A stretch of 64,000 nucleotides of DNA from Hyphomicrobiales bacterium. Its GTDB lineage: Bacteria; Pseudomonadota; Alphaproteobacteria; Rhizobiales; Rhizobiaceae. The DNA is taken from positions 1 through 64,000 of the forward strand of contig UBXV01000026.1 of assembly GCA_900469625.1 (NCBI GenBank), read 5' to 3'. The notes under the pieces are model-generated. The model was not told the DNA's origin, made no database searches, and was given only the letters and a program-made list of their open reading frames with translations. Each line of letters opens with the position of its first letter. Position 1 is the stretch's first letter. Of this stretch, positions 34,493-46,621 are shown piece after piece. A program made the position numbers and the translations under genes.

Positions 34493-35131
34493 GTGAGCGA
34501 GACCGTACTTTTCGACTATTGGCGGTCTTCAGCCAGCTACCGCGTCCGCATCGCGCTCAACAGTCTTGGCGAGCCTTACCGCTCCGTGCCGGTGGACCTG
34601 CTGGCCAAGGCCCACCGCCAGGCCGAGCACCTCGACCGCAATCCGCAGGGGCTCTTGCCCGTGCTCGACATCGATGGCGAGCGTTTCACGCAATCGCTCG
34701 CCATCATCGAATATCTGGCGGAAACGCGTGGGAAGACCGGCTTCCTTCCTGACGATGCCGCCGGACGCCAGCGCGTGCGCGCGCTTGCCTACGCGATCGC
34801 CATGGACATTCATCCCGTCTGCAATCTCGGCGTCGTGTCCTACGTGATGACCAATGCGGCCGATGGCGAGGCTGCGCGCCGCGACTGGATGCGCAAATTC
34901 ATCGGCGAGGGCTTGATCGCCTTCGAGCGCCTGCTCGACCACCCGTCGACGGGCAGGTTCTGTCACGGCGATACGCCGGGCATGGCCGATTTCTGCCTGG
35001 TGCCGCAGGTCTATAATGCCCGCCGTTGGGAGGTCGATCTTTCCGCCTGCCCGAAGCTCGTCGCCATCGATCAGCGCTGCGCCGAGGTCGAGGCTTTCGC
35101 CCGCGCCCATCCCGACCGCACTCCCCGCTAG
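34493..35131 (+). CDS. maiA: maleylacetoacetate isomerase
   Basis: A 212-residue zeta-class glutathione S-transferase. The N-terminal active-site motif SSASYRVRIALN (residues 11-22) with Ser-Ser is diagnostic; LPVLDIDGERFTQSLAIIEYL binds glutathione. It isomerises maleylacetoacetate to fumarylacetoacetate. GTG 34493 is preferred (AGGGAG upstream, MSETVLFDYWRSS gives normal length) over the ATG at 34478. Last gene of the tyrosine operon; a hairpin lies at 35161-35199. Confidence 0.93.
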   Translation: MSETVLFDYWRSSASYRVRIALNSLGEPYRSVPVDLLAKAHRQAEHLDRNPQGLLPVLDIDGERFTQSLAIIEYLAETRGKTGFLPDDAAGRQRVRALAYAIAMDIHPVCNLGVVSYVMTNAADGEAARRDWMRKFIGEGLIAFERLLDHPSTGRFCHGDTPGMADFCLVPQVYNARRWEVDLSACPKLVAIDQRCAEVEAFARAHPDRTPR

Positions 35132-35160
35132 AGTTCAAAGCCCCCCGTTGCAACGCGCTC

Positions 35161-35199
35161 GCGCGATCGGCTGGCCGGTTCCGTCCAGCCGATGTCGCG
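35161..35199 (+). terminator. hairpin after maiA
   Basis: TCGGCTGG and CCAGCCGA (extended by GCGA/TCGC across a bulge) form a stem with a 10-base loop, 30 bases after maiA. No T-run, so a weak or Rho-assisted terminator at best. Confidence 0.4.
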
Positions 35200-35296
35200 A
35201 ATGGATCGACAGCCGGCCGAAGGCCGCGCTAGTTTTCGCCGTGACTGGCCGTATAAGGGGGGCCGGAAAAACCTCTGGAGCGAGAGACAGATACCG

Positions 35297-36181
35297 ATGA
35301 AAAGCTATGTGCTGACCGTCACCTGCAAGTCCACCCGCGGCATCGTTGCCGCCATCACCGGTTATCTCGCGGAAAAAGGCTGTTACATCACCGACAGTTC
35401 GCAGTTCGACGATCTGCAGACCGGTCTGTTCTTCATGCGGCTGACCTTCATCAGCCAGGAGGGTGCGAAGCTGGAAGAGCTTCGGGAAGGTTTTACCCCT
35501 GTCATCAAGCGCTTCGACATGACCTGCGAGATCCGCGACAGCGAAGAGCGCATGAAGGTGGTGCTGATGGTGTCGCGTTTCGGCCATTGCCTCAACGACC
35601 TGCTCTATCGCTGGAAGATCGGCGCGCTGCCGATCGACATCGTCGCCGTCATCTCCAACCACTTCGATTACCAGAAGGTGGTCGTCAACCACGACATCCC
35701 CTTCCATCACATCAAGGTCACCAAGGACAACAAGCCGCAGGCGGAAGCCCGCATGCTGGAGATCGTCGAGCAGACGGATGCCGATCTGGTCGTACTCGCG
35801 CGCTACATGCAGGTTCTGTCCGACCAGCTCTGCAAGAAAATGTCGGGCCGGATCATCAACATCCACCACTCCTTCCTGCCGTCGTTCAAGGGCGCCAACC
35901 CCTACAAGCAGGCCTATGAGCGCGGCGTGAAGCTGATCGGCGCGACGGCGCACTACGTCACCGAGGATCTCGACGAGGGTCCGATCATCGAGCAGGACAT
36001 CGCCCGCATCACCCACGCCCAGAGCGCCGAGGACTACGTGTCGATCGGCCGCGACGTGGAAAGCCAGGTGCTCGCGCGCGCCGTCCACGCCCATATCCAC
36101 CACCGCTGCTTCATCAACGGCAACCGCGTCGTCGTCTTCCCGGCGAGCCCTGGCTCCTACGCGTCCGAGCGCATGGGCTAA
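35297..36181 (+). CDS. purU: formyltetrahydrofolate deformylase
   Basis: A 294-residue enzyme with an N-terminal ACT domain (residues 1-80, SYVLTVTCKSTRGIVAAITGYLAE) and a formyltransferase-like catalytic domain with VISNHFDY, the conserved INIHHSFLPSFKGANPYKQA and the Asp in TEDLDEGPIIEQD. It hydrolyses 10-formyl-THF to THF and formate, balancing one-carbon and glycine pools. ATG 35297 gives the standard length. It probably has its own promoter within the 165-base gap and ends at a strong terminator. Confidence 0.94.
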   Translation: MKSYVLTVTCKSTRGIVAAITGYLAEKGCYITDSSQFDDLQTGLFFMRLTFISQEGAKLEELREGFTPVIKRFDMTCEIRDSEERMKVVLMVSRFGHCLNDLLYRWKIGALPIDIVAVISNHFDYQKVVVNHDIPFHHIKVTKDNKPQAEARMLEIVEQTDADLVVLARYMQVLSDQLCKKMSGRIINIHHSFLPSFKGANPYKQAYERGVKLIGATAHYVTEDLDEGPIIEQDIARITHAQSAEDYVSIGRDVESQVLARAVHAHIHHRCFINGNRVVVFPASPGSYASERMG

Positions 36182-36211
36182 GGGGCGCGGCAACAGCCAC
36201 TCGCGAAATTG

Positions 36212-36244
36212 AAAAGCGCCGTCGGTCGAACCGGCGGCGCTTTT
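36212..36244. terminator. intrinsic terminator between purU and thiolase
   Basis: AAAAGCGCCG.CGGT and ACCGGCGGCGCTTTT form a long stem with TCGA loop; A- and T-runs on the two sides make it bidirectional for the convergent genes. Confidence 0.85.
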
Positions 36245-36284
36245 CACATGTTGGCGCGGGACGAGGGTGGATCCCACCCTTTCG

Positions 36285-37466
36285 TTACTGCAACAGCTCC
36301 AGCCCGACTGCCGTCGCCTCACCGCCGCCAATGCAGAGCGAGGCAATGCCGCGCTTGATGCCCTTGGCGCGCATGGCGTGCAGCAGCGTCACGACGATGC
36401 GGGCGCCGGATGCGCCGATCGGGTGGCCGAGTGCGCAGGCGCCGCCGTTGATGTTGACGATATCGTCGGACAGGCCGAGGTCGCGGATCGCTGCCATCGC
36501 CACCACGGCAAAGGCCTCGTTGATCTCGTAGAGCCCGACGCTGCCCTTCTCCCAGGCAAGCTTCGCCATCAGCTTGTCGATCGCGCCGATCGGCGCGGTG
36601 GTAAACCAGGCCGGTTCCTGGGCATGGCCGGCATGGCCGGCAACGATGGCAAGCGGCGTCAGCCCGCGCTTTTCCGCCTCGCTTGCCCGCATCAGGATCA
36701 GCGCCGCCGCCCCGTCCGATATCGACGAGGAGTTGGCGGCCGTCACGCTGCCGCCGTCGCGGAAGGCGGCTTTCAGCTTCGGGATCTTTGCCGGATCGGA
36801 TTTGGTCGGCTGCTCGTCGCGATCGAGATTGGCGCTCTGCCGCTTGCCGGCGCCGCTGACCGCCACCAGTTCGTCGGCAAAGGAGCCATCCTCAGCTGCG
36901 CGGGTTGCGCGTTCCAGCGAGCGCAGCGCGAAATCATCCTGATCGGTGCGCGAGAACTGGTAGTGTTCGGCGGTGTCCTCGGCATAGGTGCCCATCAGTC
37001 GGCCGGAATAGGCGTCTTCGAGACCGTCGAGGAACATATGGTCCTTGACCTCGCCGTGCCCGAGCCGGAAACCGCCGCGCGCCTTCGGCAGAAGATAGGG
37101 GGCATTGGTCATCGACTCCATGCCGCCGACGGCCAACACCGTGGCGCTGCCGGAAAGTAGGGCATCGTGGCCGAGCATCAGCGCCTTCATGCCGGAGCCG
37201 CAGACCTTGGAGATGGTCGTCGATGGCGTCTCCTTGCCGAGGCCCGCGCCAAGGGCTGCCTGGCGCGCCGGGTTCTGGCCCACGCCGGCCGGAAGCACAT
37301 TGCCCATCAGCACCTCGTCGACCGTATCGAGGCCAGCACGGCCGAGCGCGGCCCTGAGCGCTATGGCGCCGATTTCCGGCGCGGCGAGATCCTTGAGGCC
37401 GCCTTGAAATGCGCCCATCGGGGTGCGGGCCGCCGAAACGATGACGATCGGGTCAGGTCTGCTCAT
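36285..37466 (-). CDS. acetyl-CoA C-acyltransferase (thiolase)
   Basis: A 393-residue thiolase. The nucleophile is in SKVCGSGMKA (about Cys89), the catalytic His in GLYEINEAFAVV and its conserved surroundings, and the second Cys in GGACALGHPIGASGARI. It could act as acetoacetyl-CoA thiolase (AtoB/PhbA type) or in branched-chain and ketone-body degradation. It lies downstream of the bkd operon on the same strand, after a 130-base gap with a RIME-like repeat, and across from acetoacetate-forming fahA. ATG 37466 follows GGGAGAAAG. Confidence 0.92.
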   Translation of the reverse strand: MSRPDPIVIVSAARTPMGAFQGGLKDLAAPEIGAIALRAALGRAGLDTVDEVLMGNVLPAGVGQNPARQAALGAGLGKETPSTTISKVCGSGMKALMLGHDALLSGSATVLAVGGMESMTNAPYLLPKARGGFRLGHGEVKDHMFLDGLEDAYSGRLMGTYAEDTAEHYQFSRTDQDDFALRSLERATRAAEDGSFADELVAVSGAGKRQSANLDRDEQPTKSDPAKIPKLKAAFRDGGSVTAANSSSISDGAAALILMRASEAEKRGLTPLAIVAGHAGHAQEPAWFTTAPIGAIDKLMAKLAWEKGSVGLYEINEAFAVVAMAAIRDLGLSDDIVNINGGACALGHPIGASGARIVVTLLHAMRAKGIKRGIASLCIGGGEATAVGLELLQ

Positions 37467-37520
37467 TTCTTTCTCCCATTCGGTAAAAGGCAATGTTGGC
37501 GCGGGGCGATCTCCGCATGT

Positions 37521-37569
37521 CCTTCTCCCCGCATGCGGGGAGAAGGTGGCCGGCAGGCCGGATGAGGCG
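37521..37569. repeat. RIME-type rhizobial intergenic palindromic element
   Basis: A perfect palindrome 37521-37546 with core CTCCCCGCATGCGGGGAG is followed by a second, GC-rich half containing GGCCGGCAGGCC and ATGAGG. This composition and order match the RIME elements that I know from intergenic regions of Rhizobium and Sinorhizobium. It lies between lpdV and the thiolase gene and may affect mRNA stability of the distal gene. Confidence 0.8.
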
Positions 37570-37595
37570 TGTTGCGCTCGGGCCTGCCAGCGACG

Positions 37596-38990
37596 TCAGA
37601 TATGCAGCGCGTGCCCCAGCGCCTTGAGTGCGGCTTCCTGGAATGCTTCCGACTGGGTCGGATGGGCGTGGATCGTGCCGGCGATGTCTTCGAGCCGCGC
37701 ACCCATCTCGATCGCAAGACCGAAGCTTGCCGAAAGCTCGGACACCCCGTGGCCGACGGCCTGGATGCCAAGAACGAGATGGTTGTCGGCGCGCGCGACG
37801 ACGCGCACGAAACCGTCTTCCGACAGCGTCGTCATGGCGCGGCCGTTCGCCTGGAAGGGAAACTGGCCGATCTTGATCTCGATGCCTGTCGCGCGGGCCT
37901 CGTCCGGCGAAAGGCCAGCGGTGACGATCTCGGGATCGGTGAAGCAGACGGCGGGAATGCAGCGCTTGTCCCAGGCGCGCTTGTTGCCGGCGACGATTTC
38001 GGCGACCATTTCGCCCTGCGCCATGGCACGGTGCGCCAGCATCGGCTCGCCGGTGACGTCGCCGATCGCGTAGATGCCGCGCATCGAGGTGCGGCATTGG
38101 TCGTCGATGCGGATGAATTTTCCGGCACGATCGAGATCGATCTCCTCGAGCCCGAAACCGTCGGTCACCGGTCGGCGACCGACCGTGACCAGCACCTTTT
38201 CGGCCGGCACCTCGATGGGGCGGCCGTTGTGTTCTGCAAGCAGGCTCTTTCCGTTGGCGGAAAGCCCCTTGGCGACGGTCTGGGTAAACACCTCGATGCC
38301 GAGTTCACCAAGGCGCCTGGCGATCGGCTTCGACAGGTCGGCGTCATATTGCGGCAGGATGCGCGCCTGCGCCTCGAGCACCGTCACATGGGCGCCGAGC
38401 TTTGCAAAGGCGGTGCCGAGCTCGAGCCCGATGTAGCCGCCGCCGATGACGGCGACGCTCGCCGGCACGCTTTTGAGCGACAGCGCCTCGGTCGACGAAA
38501 TGATCGATCCACCGAAGGGCATGTCCGAAAGCTCGATCGGGGCGGAGCCGGTGGCGATCACGATCGCTTCGGCGCGGATGCGCTGCAGGCCGGTTTCGGT
38601 CTCGACGTCGACCGTCTTGCCGTCGACGAAACGGGCAACGCCGATGACGGCCTTGACGCCGGCTTTCTTCAAAAGGCCGGTGACGCCGCCGTTCAGGCGT
38701 CCGACGATGCCATCCTTCCAGGCGACGGTGCGGACGAGATCGATCGTCGGGTTGGCGAGCGACAGGCCGAGCGGGCTGCGGCCCGACGCAGCCGAGCGCA
38801 GCTTATGAAATTCGTCGGCGGCGTGGATCAGCGCCTTCGAAGGAATGCAGCCGACATTGAGACAGGTGCCACCGGCTTTCGCCTTCTCGACGATGACGGT
38901 GTCGACGCCGAGCTGGCCGGCGCGGATGGCGCAGATATAGCCGCCGGGGCCAGCGCCGATGACGAGCAGCTTGCAGGAGATTTCCTTCAT
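37596..38990 (-). CDS. lpdV: dihydrolipoamide dehydrogenase (E3) of branched-chain complex
   Basis: A 464-residue flavoprotein. FAD site LLVIGAGPGGYICAIRAGQLG, redox disulfide Cys43/Cys48 (GGTCLNVGCIPSKAL), NAD site VAVIGGGYIGLELG, central AIGDVTGEPMLAHRA, and active-site base His443 with Glu448 (HAHPTQSE). It reoxidises the lipoyl groups of the E2 encoded 7 bases upstream. Last enzyme gene of the bkd operon proper. Confidence 0.94.
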   Translation of the reverse strand: MKEISCKLLVIGAGPGGYICAIRAGQLGVDTVIVEKAKAGGTCLNVGCIPSKALIHAADEFHKLRSAASGRSPLGLSLANPTIDLVRTVAWKDGIVGRLNGGVTGLLKKAGVKAVIGVARFVDGKTVDVETETGLQRIRAEAIVIATGSAPIELSDMPFGGSIISSTEALSLKSVPASVAVIGGGYIGLELGTAFAKLGAHVTVLEAQARILPQYDADLSKPIARRLGELGIEVFTQTVAKGLSANGKSLLAEHNGRPIEVPAEKVLVTVGRRPVTDGFGLEEIDLDRAGKFIRIDDQCRTSMRGIYAIGDVTGEPMLAHRAMAQGEMVAEIVAGNKRAWDKRCIPAVCFTDPEIVTAGLSPDEARATGIEIKIGQFPFQANGRAMTTLSEDGFVRVVARADNHLVLGIQAVGHGVSELSASFGLAIEMGARLEDIAGTIHAHPTQSEAFQEAALKALGHALHI

Positions 38991-38997
38991 GTTCGCC

Positions 38998-40287
38998 TCA
39001 AGCCTCCACGAAAATGAGCGCAGGCGTTTCGAGCAGCGTCTTCAGCCGCTGCACGAAGGTGGCCGCATCCCAGCCGTCGATGACACGATGATCGAAGCTC
39101 GACGACAGGTTCATGATCTTGCGCGGCACGAACTGCGTGCCGTCCCAGACCGGGCGGATTGCCAGCTTGTTGACACCGACGATCGCCACCTCCGGATGGT
39201 TGATGACGGGGGTCGAGACGATGCCGCCGAGCGCGCCGAGCGAGGAGATGGTGATGGTCGAGCCGGTGAGCTCGTCGCGCGTCGCAGTGCCGGTGCGGGC
39301 GGCTTCCGCCAGCCGGTTGAGCTCGACGGCGCAATCCCAGATGCCGCGCGCTTCGGCATGGCGCACCACCGGCACGGTCAGGCCCGCCGGCGTCTGCGTG
39401 GCGATGCCGATGTGCACGGCATGGTGTCGGCTGATGATGCCGGCGCCGTCGTCGAAGGTGGAATTGACACCCGGCAGATCGGCAATAGCTCTCACCAGTG
39501 CGCGCATCAGATAGGGCAGGATCGTCAGCTTCGGCTGATCGGGCTTGCGATCACGGTTCATCATGGTGCGCAGGTCTTCGAGCGCCGTCATGTCGACCTC
39601 CTCCACATAGGTGATGTGGGGGATGCGCGAGGTCGACAGCGTCATCTTCTCGGCGATGCGGCGGCGAAGGCCGGTCACCTTGATCTCGTCGACGGCGGTC
39701 TTGCGCGCAAGTCCCGCCGGCGCTGCGGCCGGTTGCGCGCCGCGGGCAAGAAACTGGTCGAGATCGTCGTGGCTGATACGGCCGGCGGGGCCGCTGCCGG
39801 TGACCTGGCGCAGGTCGACGCCGCTGTCTCGGGCGCGTTGCCGCACGGCCGGCGAGGCCAGTGCCTTTTCCAGACGTTCAGGGGAGACGTGCACGCCATT
39901 GGCGGCGGGCGCCGGCGTCTTCAACTCCACTTTTGCAGGCTGCGCCGGTTTTGCGACCGGCGCTACGGTCTCGGCTTTCCCTGCCGGTTTCTCTTCTTTC
40001 TTGGCGACTGGCTTTTCGTCCAGCGCAGCCGTTGCTTCGCCTTCGCCGGCGATTTCGATGCGCACCAGCGGCGCCTTGACCGCGACGGTGTCGCCGATCT
40101 CGGCGCCGAGCCAGAGCACCGTGCCGTTGACCGGCGAGGGGATTTCCACCGTTGCCTTGTCTGTCATCACGGCGGCGAGGATCATGTCCTCGCGCACGGG
40201 ATCGCCGGGCTTAATATGCCATTCGACCAGCTCGGCCTCGGCCACGCCTTCGCCGACATCCGGCATCTTGATTACGAATTCGCCCAT
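38998..40287 (-). CDS. bkdB: branched-chain 2-oxoacid dehydrogenase E2 (lipoyl acyltransferase)
   Basis: A 429-residue E2: one lipoyl domain with Lys44 (AVMTDKATVEIPSP), an Ala/Pro/Lys linker (about 85-145), the peripheral-subunit-binding domain (SPAVRQRARDSGVDLRQVTGSGPAGRISHDD) and the catalytic acyltransferase domain ending in SSSFDHRVIDGWDAA. It transfers isobutyryl, isovaleryl or 2-methylbutyryl groups to CoA. ATG 40287 is 2 bases after the E1-beta stop; the longer upstream frame is only E1-beta coding sequence. Confidence 0.94.
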   Translation of the reverse strand: MGEFVIKMPDVGEGVAEAELVEWHIKPGDPVREDMILAAVMTDKATVEIPSPVNGTVLWLGAEIGDTVAVKAPLVRIEIAGEGEATAALDEKPVAKKEEKPAGKAETVAPVAKPAQPAKVELKTPAPAANGVHVSPERLEKALASPAVRQRARDSGVDLRQVTGSGPAGRISHDDLDQFLARGAQPAAAPAGLARKTAVDEIKVTGLRRRIAEKMTLSTSRIPHITYVEEVDMTALEDLRTMMNRDRKPDQPKLTILPYLMRALVRAIADLPGVNSTFDDGAGIISRHHAVHIGIATQTPAGLTVPVVRHAEARGIWDCAVELNRLAEAARTGTATRDELTGSTITISSLGALGGIVSTPVINHPEVAIVGVNKLAIRPVWDGTQFVPRKIMNLSSSFDHRVIDGWDAATFVQRLKTLLETPALIFVEA

Positions 40288-40289
40288 GC

Positions 40290-41303
40290 TCAGGCCTCCA
40301 TCACTTCGACGAGCGCGCGTCCGACGCGCGCGGGGCCGGGGAAATAGTCCCACTCCTGGGCATGCGGGTAAGGTGTGTCCCAGCCGGCGACGCGCACGAC
40401 GGGCGCCTCGAGATGGTAGAAGCAATGCTCCTGGACGAGGGAGGCGATTTCGCCGCCGAAGCCCGAGGTCAGCGTCGCCTCATGCACGACGACGCAGCGC
40501 CCGGTTTTTTCGACCGATTGCACGATGGCGTCGAGATCGAGCGGCAGCAGGCTGCGAAGGTCGATCACCTCGGCGTCGATGCCGGTCTCTTCGGCAGCAG
40601 CCAGCGCCACATGTACCATGGTACCATAGGCAACGACCGTGACGGCCGAGCCCTTGCGGCGCACTTCCGCCTTGCCGATCGGGATGGTGTAGTGGCCCTC
40701 CGGCACTTCGCCGAGATCGTGTTTCGACCAGGGGATGACGGGCCGGTCGTGATGGCCGTCGAAGGGGCCGTTGTAGAGCCGCTTGGGCTCCAGGAACATC
40801 ACCGGATCCGGGTCTTCGATCGAGGCGATCAGCAGGCCCTTGGCGTCATAGGGATTGGACGGCACGACGACCTTGAGGCCGCAGACATGGGTGAACAGCG
40901 CTTCCGGGCTCTGGCTGTGGGTCTGGCCACCGAAGATGCCGCCGCCGGTCGGCATGCGCAGCACGATCGGGCAGGTGAAGTCGCCGTTGGAGCGATAGCG
41001 GATGCGGGCGGCTTCCTGGGTGATCTGGTCGTAGGCCGGGTACATGTAGTCGGCAAACTGGATCTCGACGCAAGGCTTCAGCCCGTAGGCGGCCATGCCG
41101 ATCGCCGTGCCGACGATGCCGCTTTCGCTGATCGGCGCGTCGAAACAGCGGGTCTTGCCGTACTTCGCCTGGAGCCCTTGCGTGCAGCGGAAAACGCCAC
41201 CGAAATAGCCGACATCCTCGCCGAAGACGACGACATCGTCGTCGCGCCCCATGGAGACGTCCATGGCGCTGCGCACGGCCTCGATCATTGTCATTCTGGC
41301 CAT
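40290..41303 (-). CDS. bkdA2: branched-chain 2-oxoacid dehydrogenase E1 beta subunit
   Basis: A 337-residue transketolase-type subunit: VVVFGEDVGYFGGVFRCTQGL, the potassium/ThDP region ADYMYPAYDQI, RMPTGGGIFGGQTHSQSPEA and VEKTGRCVVVHEATLTSGFGGEIA. It forms a heterotetramer with the alpha subunit and decarboxylates the 2-oxoacids of Val, Leu and Ile. Start ATG 41303 is one base after the alpha stop. Confidence 0.95.
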   Translation of the reverse strand: MARMTMIEAVRSAMDVSMGRDDDVVVFGEDVGYFGGVFRCTQGLQAKYGKTRCFDAPISESGIVGTAIGMAAYGLKPCVEIQFADYMYPAYDQITQEAARIRYRSNGDFTCPIVLRMPTGGGIFGGQTHSQSPEALFTHVCGLKVVVPSNPYDAKGLLIASIEDPDPVMFLEPKRLYNGPFDGHHDRPVIPWSKHDLGEVPEGHYTIPIGKAEVRRKGSAVTVVAYGTMVHVALAAAEETGIDAEVIDLRSLLPLDLDAIVQSVEKTGRCVVVHEATLTSGFGGEIASLVQEHCFYHLEAPVVRVAGWDTPYPHAQEWDYFPGPARVGRALVEVMEA

Positions 41304-41304
41304 A

Positions 41305-44198
<2,894 letters not shown>

Positions 44199-44382
44199 GG
44201 GGACAGGGCTTTCAGGCGAGGTTTGCGAACACGCCATCGGTGCATGTCGTCTCCTTGAGATCAAGGCCCGGATTCTTGCTTTCTGATCAGCCCGACGCCC
44301 GCCGGCAACGGGCAAGGGGAAATCGGTTCGGCCCGCAGCCGTCAGTCTTTCGATTTGGCGCGCAAGCTTCTATGGTTCGCGC

Positions 44383-44775
44383 ATGAACGACCGTCCCGAC
44401 GACCTCCGTCCCATCCTGCGTATCGATTTTCCGCCCCAGGACCGGCTGGGGCGCGGCAAGATCATGCTTCTGGAGCACATCCGCGAGACGGGATCGATCT
44501 CGGCCGCTGGCCGAGCGATGGACATGTCCTACCGCCGGGCCTGGCTGCTGGTCGATGCCTTGAACCGTATGTTCAAGGAGCCGTCGGTCGAAAGCCAGCG
44601 CGGCGGCAAACAGGGCGGCGGCGCGGCGCTGACGCCGTTCGGCGAGACGCTGATCCGCCGCTATCGCGAGATGGAGGCGAAGGCGAGGGCGGCGATTGCC
44701 GAGGATCTCGCCTGGCTGGACGACGCGCGCGCTCCCGACCAGGCGCCGATCAGCGATCGATCGCCACGGACTTGA
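44383..44775 (+). CDS. one-domain ModE-like molybdenum regulator
   Basis: A 130-residue protein consisting of the ModE N-terminal winged helix only ([41 protein letters not shown], then [21 protein letters not shown]). The two molybdate-binding (MOP/Di-MOP) domains of classical ModE are absent. It is convergent with modABC and its last 26 bases overlap the modC 3' end. A good ModE box before modA (47433-47460) suggests it still regulates that operon. How it senses molybdate is open. Confidence 0.88.
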   Translation: MNDRPDDLRPILRIDFPPQDRLGRGKIMLLEHIRETGSISAAGRAMDMSYRRAWLLVDALNRMFKEPSVESQRGGKQGGGAALTPFGETLIRRYREMEAKARAAIAEDLAWLDDARAPDQAPISDRSPRT

Positions 44776-45823
44776 TGATGACGTGCACGGGCTTGCCGGG
44801 TGCGAGCTGAAGCGCATCGCGCGAAAAGGTGGTGATGCGCGAGGCGATCGTCGCGCCGCCGCAATCGACCCGGATGTCGAGGCTGCCGTTTTCGCCATCC
44901 GTCAGATCGATGATCCGTCCTGCCAGCACGTTGAGGGCGCTGATGCCTTCAGGGCGAACCGTCGCCAGCATGACGTCGCGCGCGGCAATATGCAGCCGCA
45001 AGCCATGGCCGTCTGCGACGTCGATCTTCGGCACCCGCAGGAGACAGTCGCCGACGCGCACCGTCGTCAGGTCATGGGTGCTGTCGTGCATCTCGACCAC
45101 GCCTTCGAGCAGCACGCCCGCTTCGCGCCGACCGGTGGCAACTGTCGCTGCCGGCGCGCTCAGCACGTCGGCGGCAGCGCCCGATGCCTTCACCCGGCCA
45201 TCCTCCAGCACCACGACGCGCTGGGCGAGACGCGCGACTTCGCTGACGGAATGGCTGACATAGACGATCGGAATGCCGGCATCGTCGCGCAGGCGTTCGA
45301 GATAGGGCAGGATCTCGGCCTTGCGTGCCTCGTCGAGGGCGGCAAGCGGTTCGTCCATCAACAGCAGTCGCGGGGCGGCCAGCAGAGCGCGGCCGATGGC
45401 GACGCGCTGCCGTTCGCCGCCCGATAGCGCCGACGGATTGCGCTCCAGCAAATGGCCGATACCGAGCATCTCGACGACGCGTCCCGTGTCGGCTGCCTTG
45501 CCCGATTTGCCGGCGAACCAGCGGCCATAGGCAAGGTTGCTGGCAACGCTTAAGTGCGGAAACAGGCGGGCTTCCTGGAAGACGTAACCGAAGCGGCGGC
45601 GATGCACGGATGTGAAGATCCGCCGCTCGCTGTCGGCGATGATGTCGCCGTCGAGGACCACGCGGCCGCTCTCGGGCTTCAGGAGGCCGGCGATGATGTT
45701 GATCAGCGAGGTCTTGCCCGAGCCCGAGCGGCCGAACAGCGCGGTGACGCCGCCATTCGACGTGAAGGCGGCGTCGACGGTAAAATCGCCGAGCCGATGG
45801 CGTGCTTCGACGACAAGGCTCAT
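44750..45823 (-). CDS. modC: molybdate ABC transporter ATP-binding protein
   Basis: A 357-residue ATPase: Walker A GRSGSGKT (31-38), signature [17 protein letters not shown], Walker [13 protein letters not shown], switch His in YVSHSVSEV. The C-terminal 75 residues form the MOP domain typical of ModC ([38 protein letters not shown]). Its start overlaps the modB stop by four bases. Confidence 0.95.
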   Translation of the reverse strand: MSLVVEARHRLGDFTVDAAFTSNGGVTALFGRSGSGKTSLINIIAGLLKPESGRVVLDGDIIADSERRIFTSVHRRRFGYVFQEARLFPHLSVASNLAYGRWFAGKSGKAADTGRVVEMLGIGHLLERNPSALSGGERQRVAIGRALLAAPRLLLMDEPLAALDEARKAEILPYLERLRDDAGIPIVYVSHSVSEVARLAQRVVVLEDGRVKASGAAADVLSAPAATVATGRREAGVLLEGVVEMHDSTHDLTTVRVGDCLLRVPKIDVADGHGLRLHIAARDVMLATVRPEGISALNVLAGRIIDLTDGENGSLDIRVDCGGATIASRITTFSRDALQLAPGKPVHVIIKSVAIDR

Positions 45824-46521
45824 GCGGCAATCGTCCGCTTGGCGGCAGCGTTTGCCAGCAGTTCCGAGAGCATCAATGCCGCCATGGAGATGATGACCGA
45901 GATGATAGTCAGGCGCATGGCGCCGGCGTCGCCGCCCGGCACCTGGGTAAAGGTGTAGATCGCGGCCGACAGTGTTTGCGTTTCACCGGGAATGTTGGAG
46001 ACGAAGGTGATCGTCGCGCCGAATTCGCCCATCGCCTTGGCAAAGGCGAGAACCATGCCGGCGATGATGCCCGGCAGGATCAGCGGCAGGGTGACGGTGA
46101 AGAACACCCAGAGGGGGCCGGCGCCGAGCGTTGTGGCCGCGTCCTCAAGCTTGCGATCGACCGCCTCGATCGACAGCCGGATGCTGCGCACCATCAGAGG
46201 AAAGGCCATGACTGCGCAGGCAAGGGCGGCACCGGTCCAGCGGAAGGAAAACACCAGGCCGAAATTCTCCGCCAGAAAGGCGCCGATCGGTCCGCGCCGA
46301 CCAAACAGCAGCAGTAGCAGGAAGCCGGTCACGACCGGCGGCAGGATCAGTGGCATGTGCACGAGGCCGTTCAGCGCCGTCTTGCCCCAGAAGCGGCCAC
46401 GCGCGAGCAGCATGGCGACGCCAAGCGCAAAGGGCAGGCTCGCGACCATCGCGACGGTTGCCACGCGCAGGCTCAAAAGGATCGCCGTCCACTCCGCGTC
46501 GCTCAACTCCAGCCAATCCAA
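45820..46521 (-). CDS. modB: molybdate ABC transporter permease
   Basis: A 233-residue permease with about six TM helices and the ATPase-coupling EAA loop ([30 protein letters not shown]). The N-terminus [20 protein letters not shown] is typical of ModB. It is separated from modA by 100 bases that contain two hairpins, and overlaps modC. Confidence 0.95.
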   Translation of the reverse strand: MDWLELSDAEWTAILLSLRVATVAMVASLPFALGVAMLLARGRFWGKTALNGLVHMPLILPPVVTGFLLLLLFGRRGPIGAFLAENFGLVFSFRWTGAALACAVMAFPLMVRSIRLSIEAVDRKLEDAATTLGAGPLWVFFTVTLPLILPGIIAGMVLAFAKAMGEFGATITFVSNIPGETQTLSAAIYTFTQVPGGDAGAMRLTIISVIISMAALMLSELLANAAAKRTIAA

Positions 46522-46547
46522 TGTCGTGCCACCCCCGGTCGAAATAT

Positions 46548-46616
46548 CGAGCGCCGCGCGATGTGCGCGGCGCTCGGGAACGATAGATGCTTCGCCTGCT
46601 TCTGCACAGGCGAGGC
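46548..46616 (-). other. two hairpins between modA and modB
   Basis: CGAGCGCCGCGC / GCGCGGCGCTCG (46548-46576) is a perfect 12-bp stem; GCTTCGCCTG / CAGGCGAGGC (46589-46616) is a second with one mismatch. On the minus-strand mRNA they follow modA and could protect it from decay, giving more binding protein than permease. Confidence 0.55.
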
Positions 46617-46621
46617 AGCGG

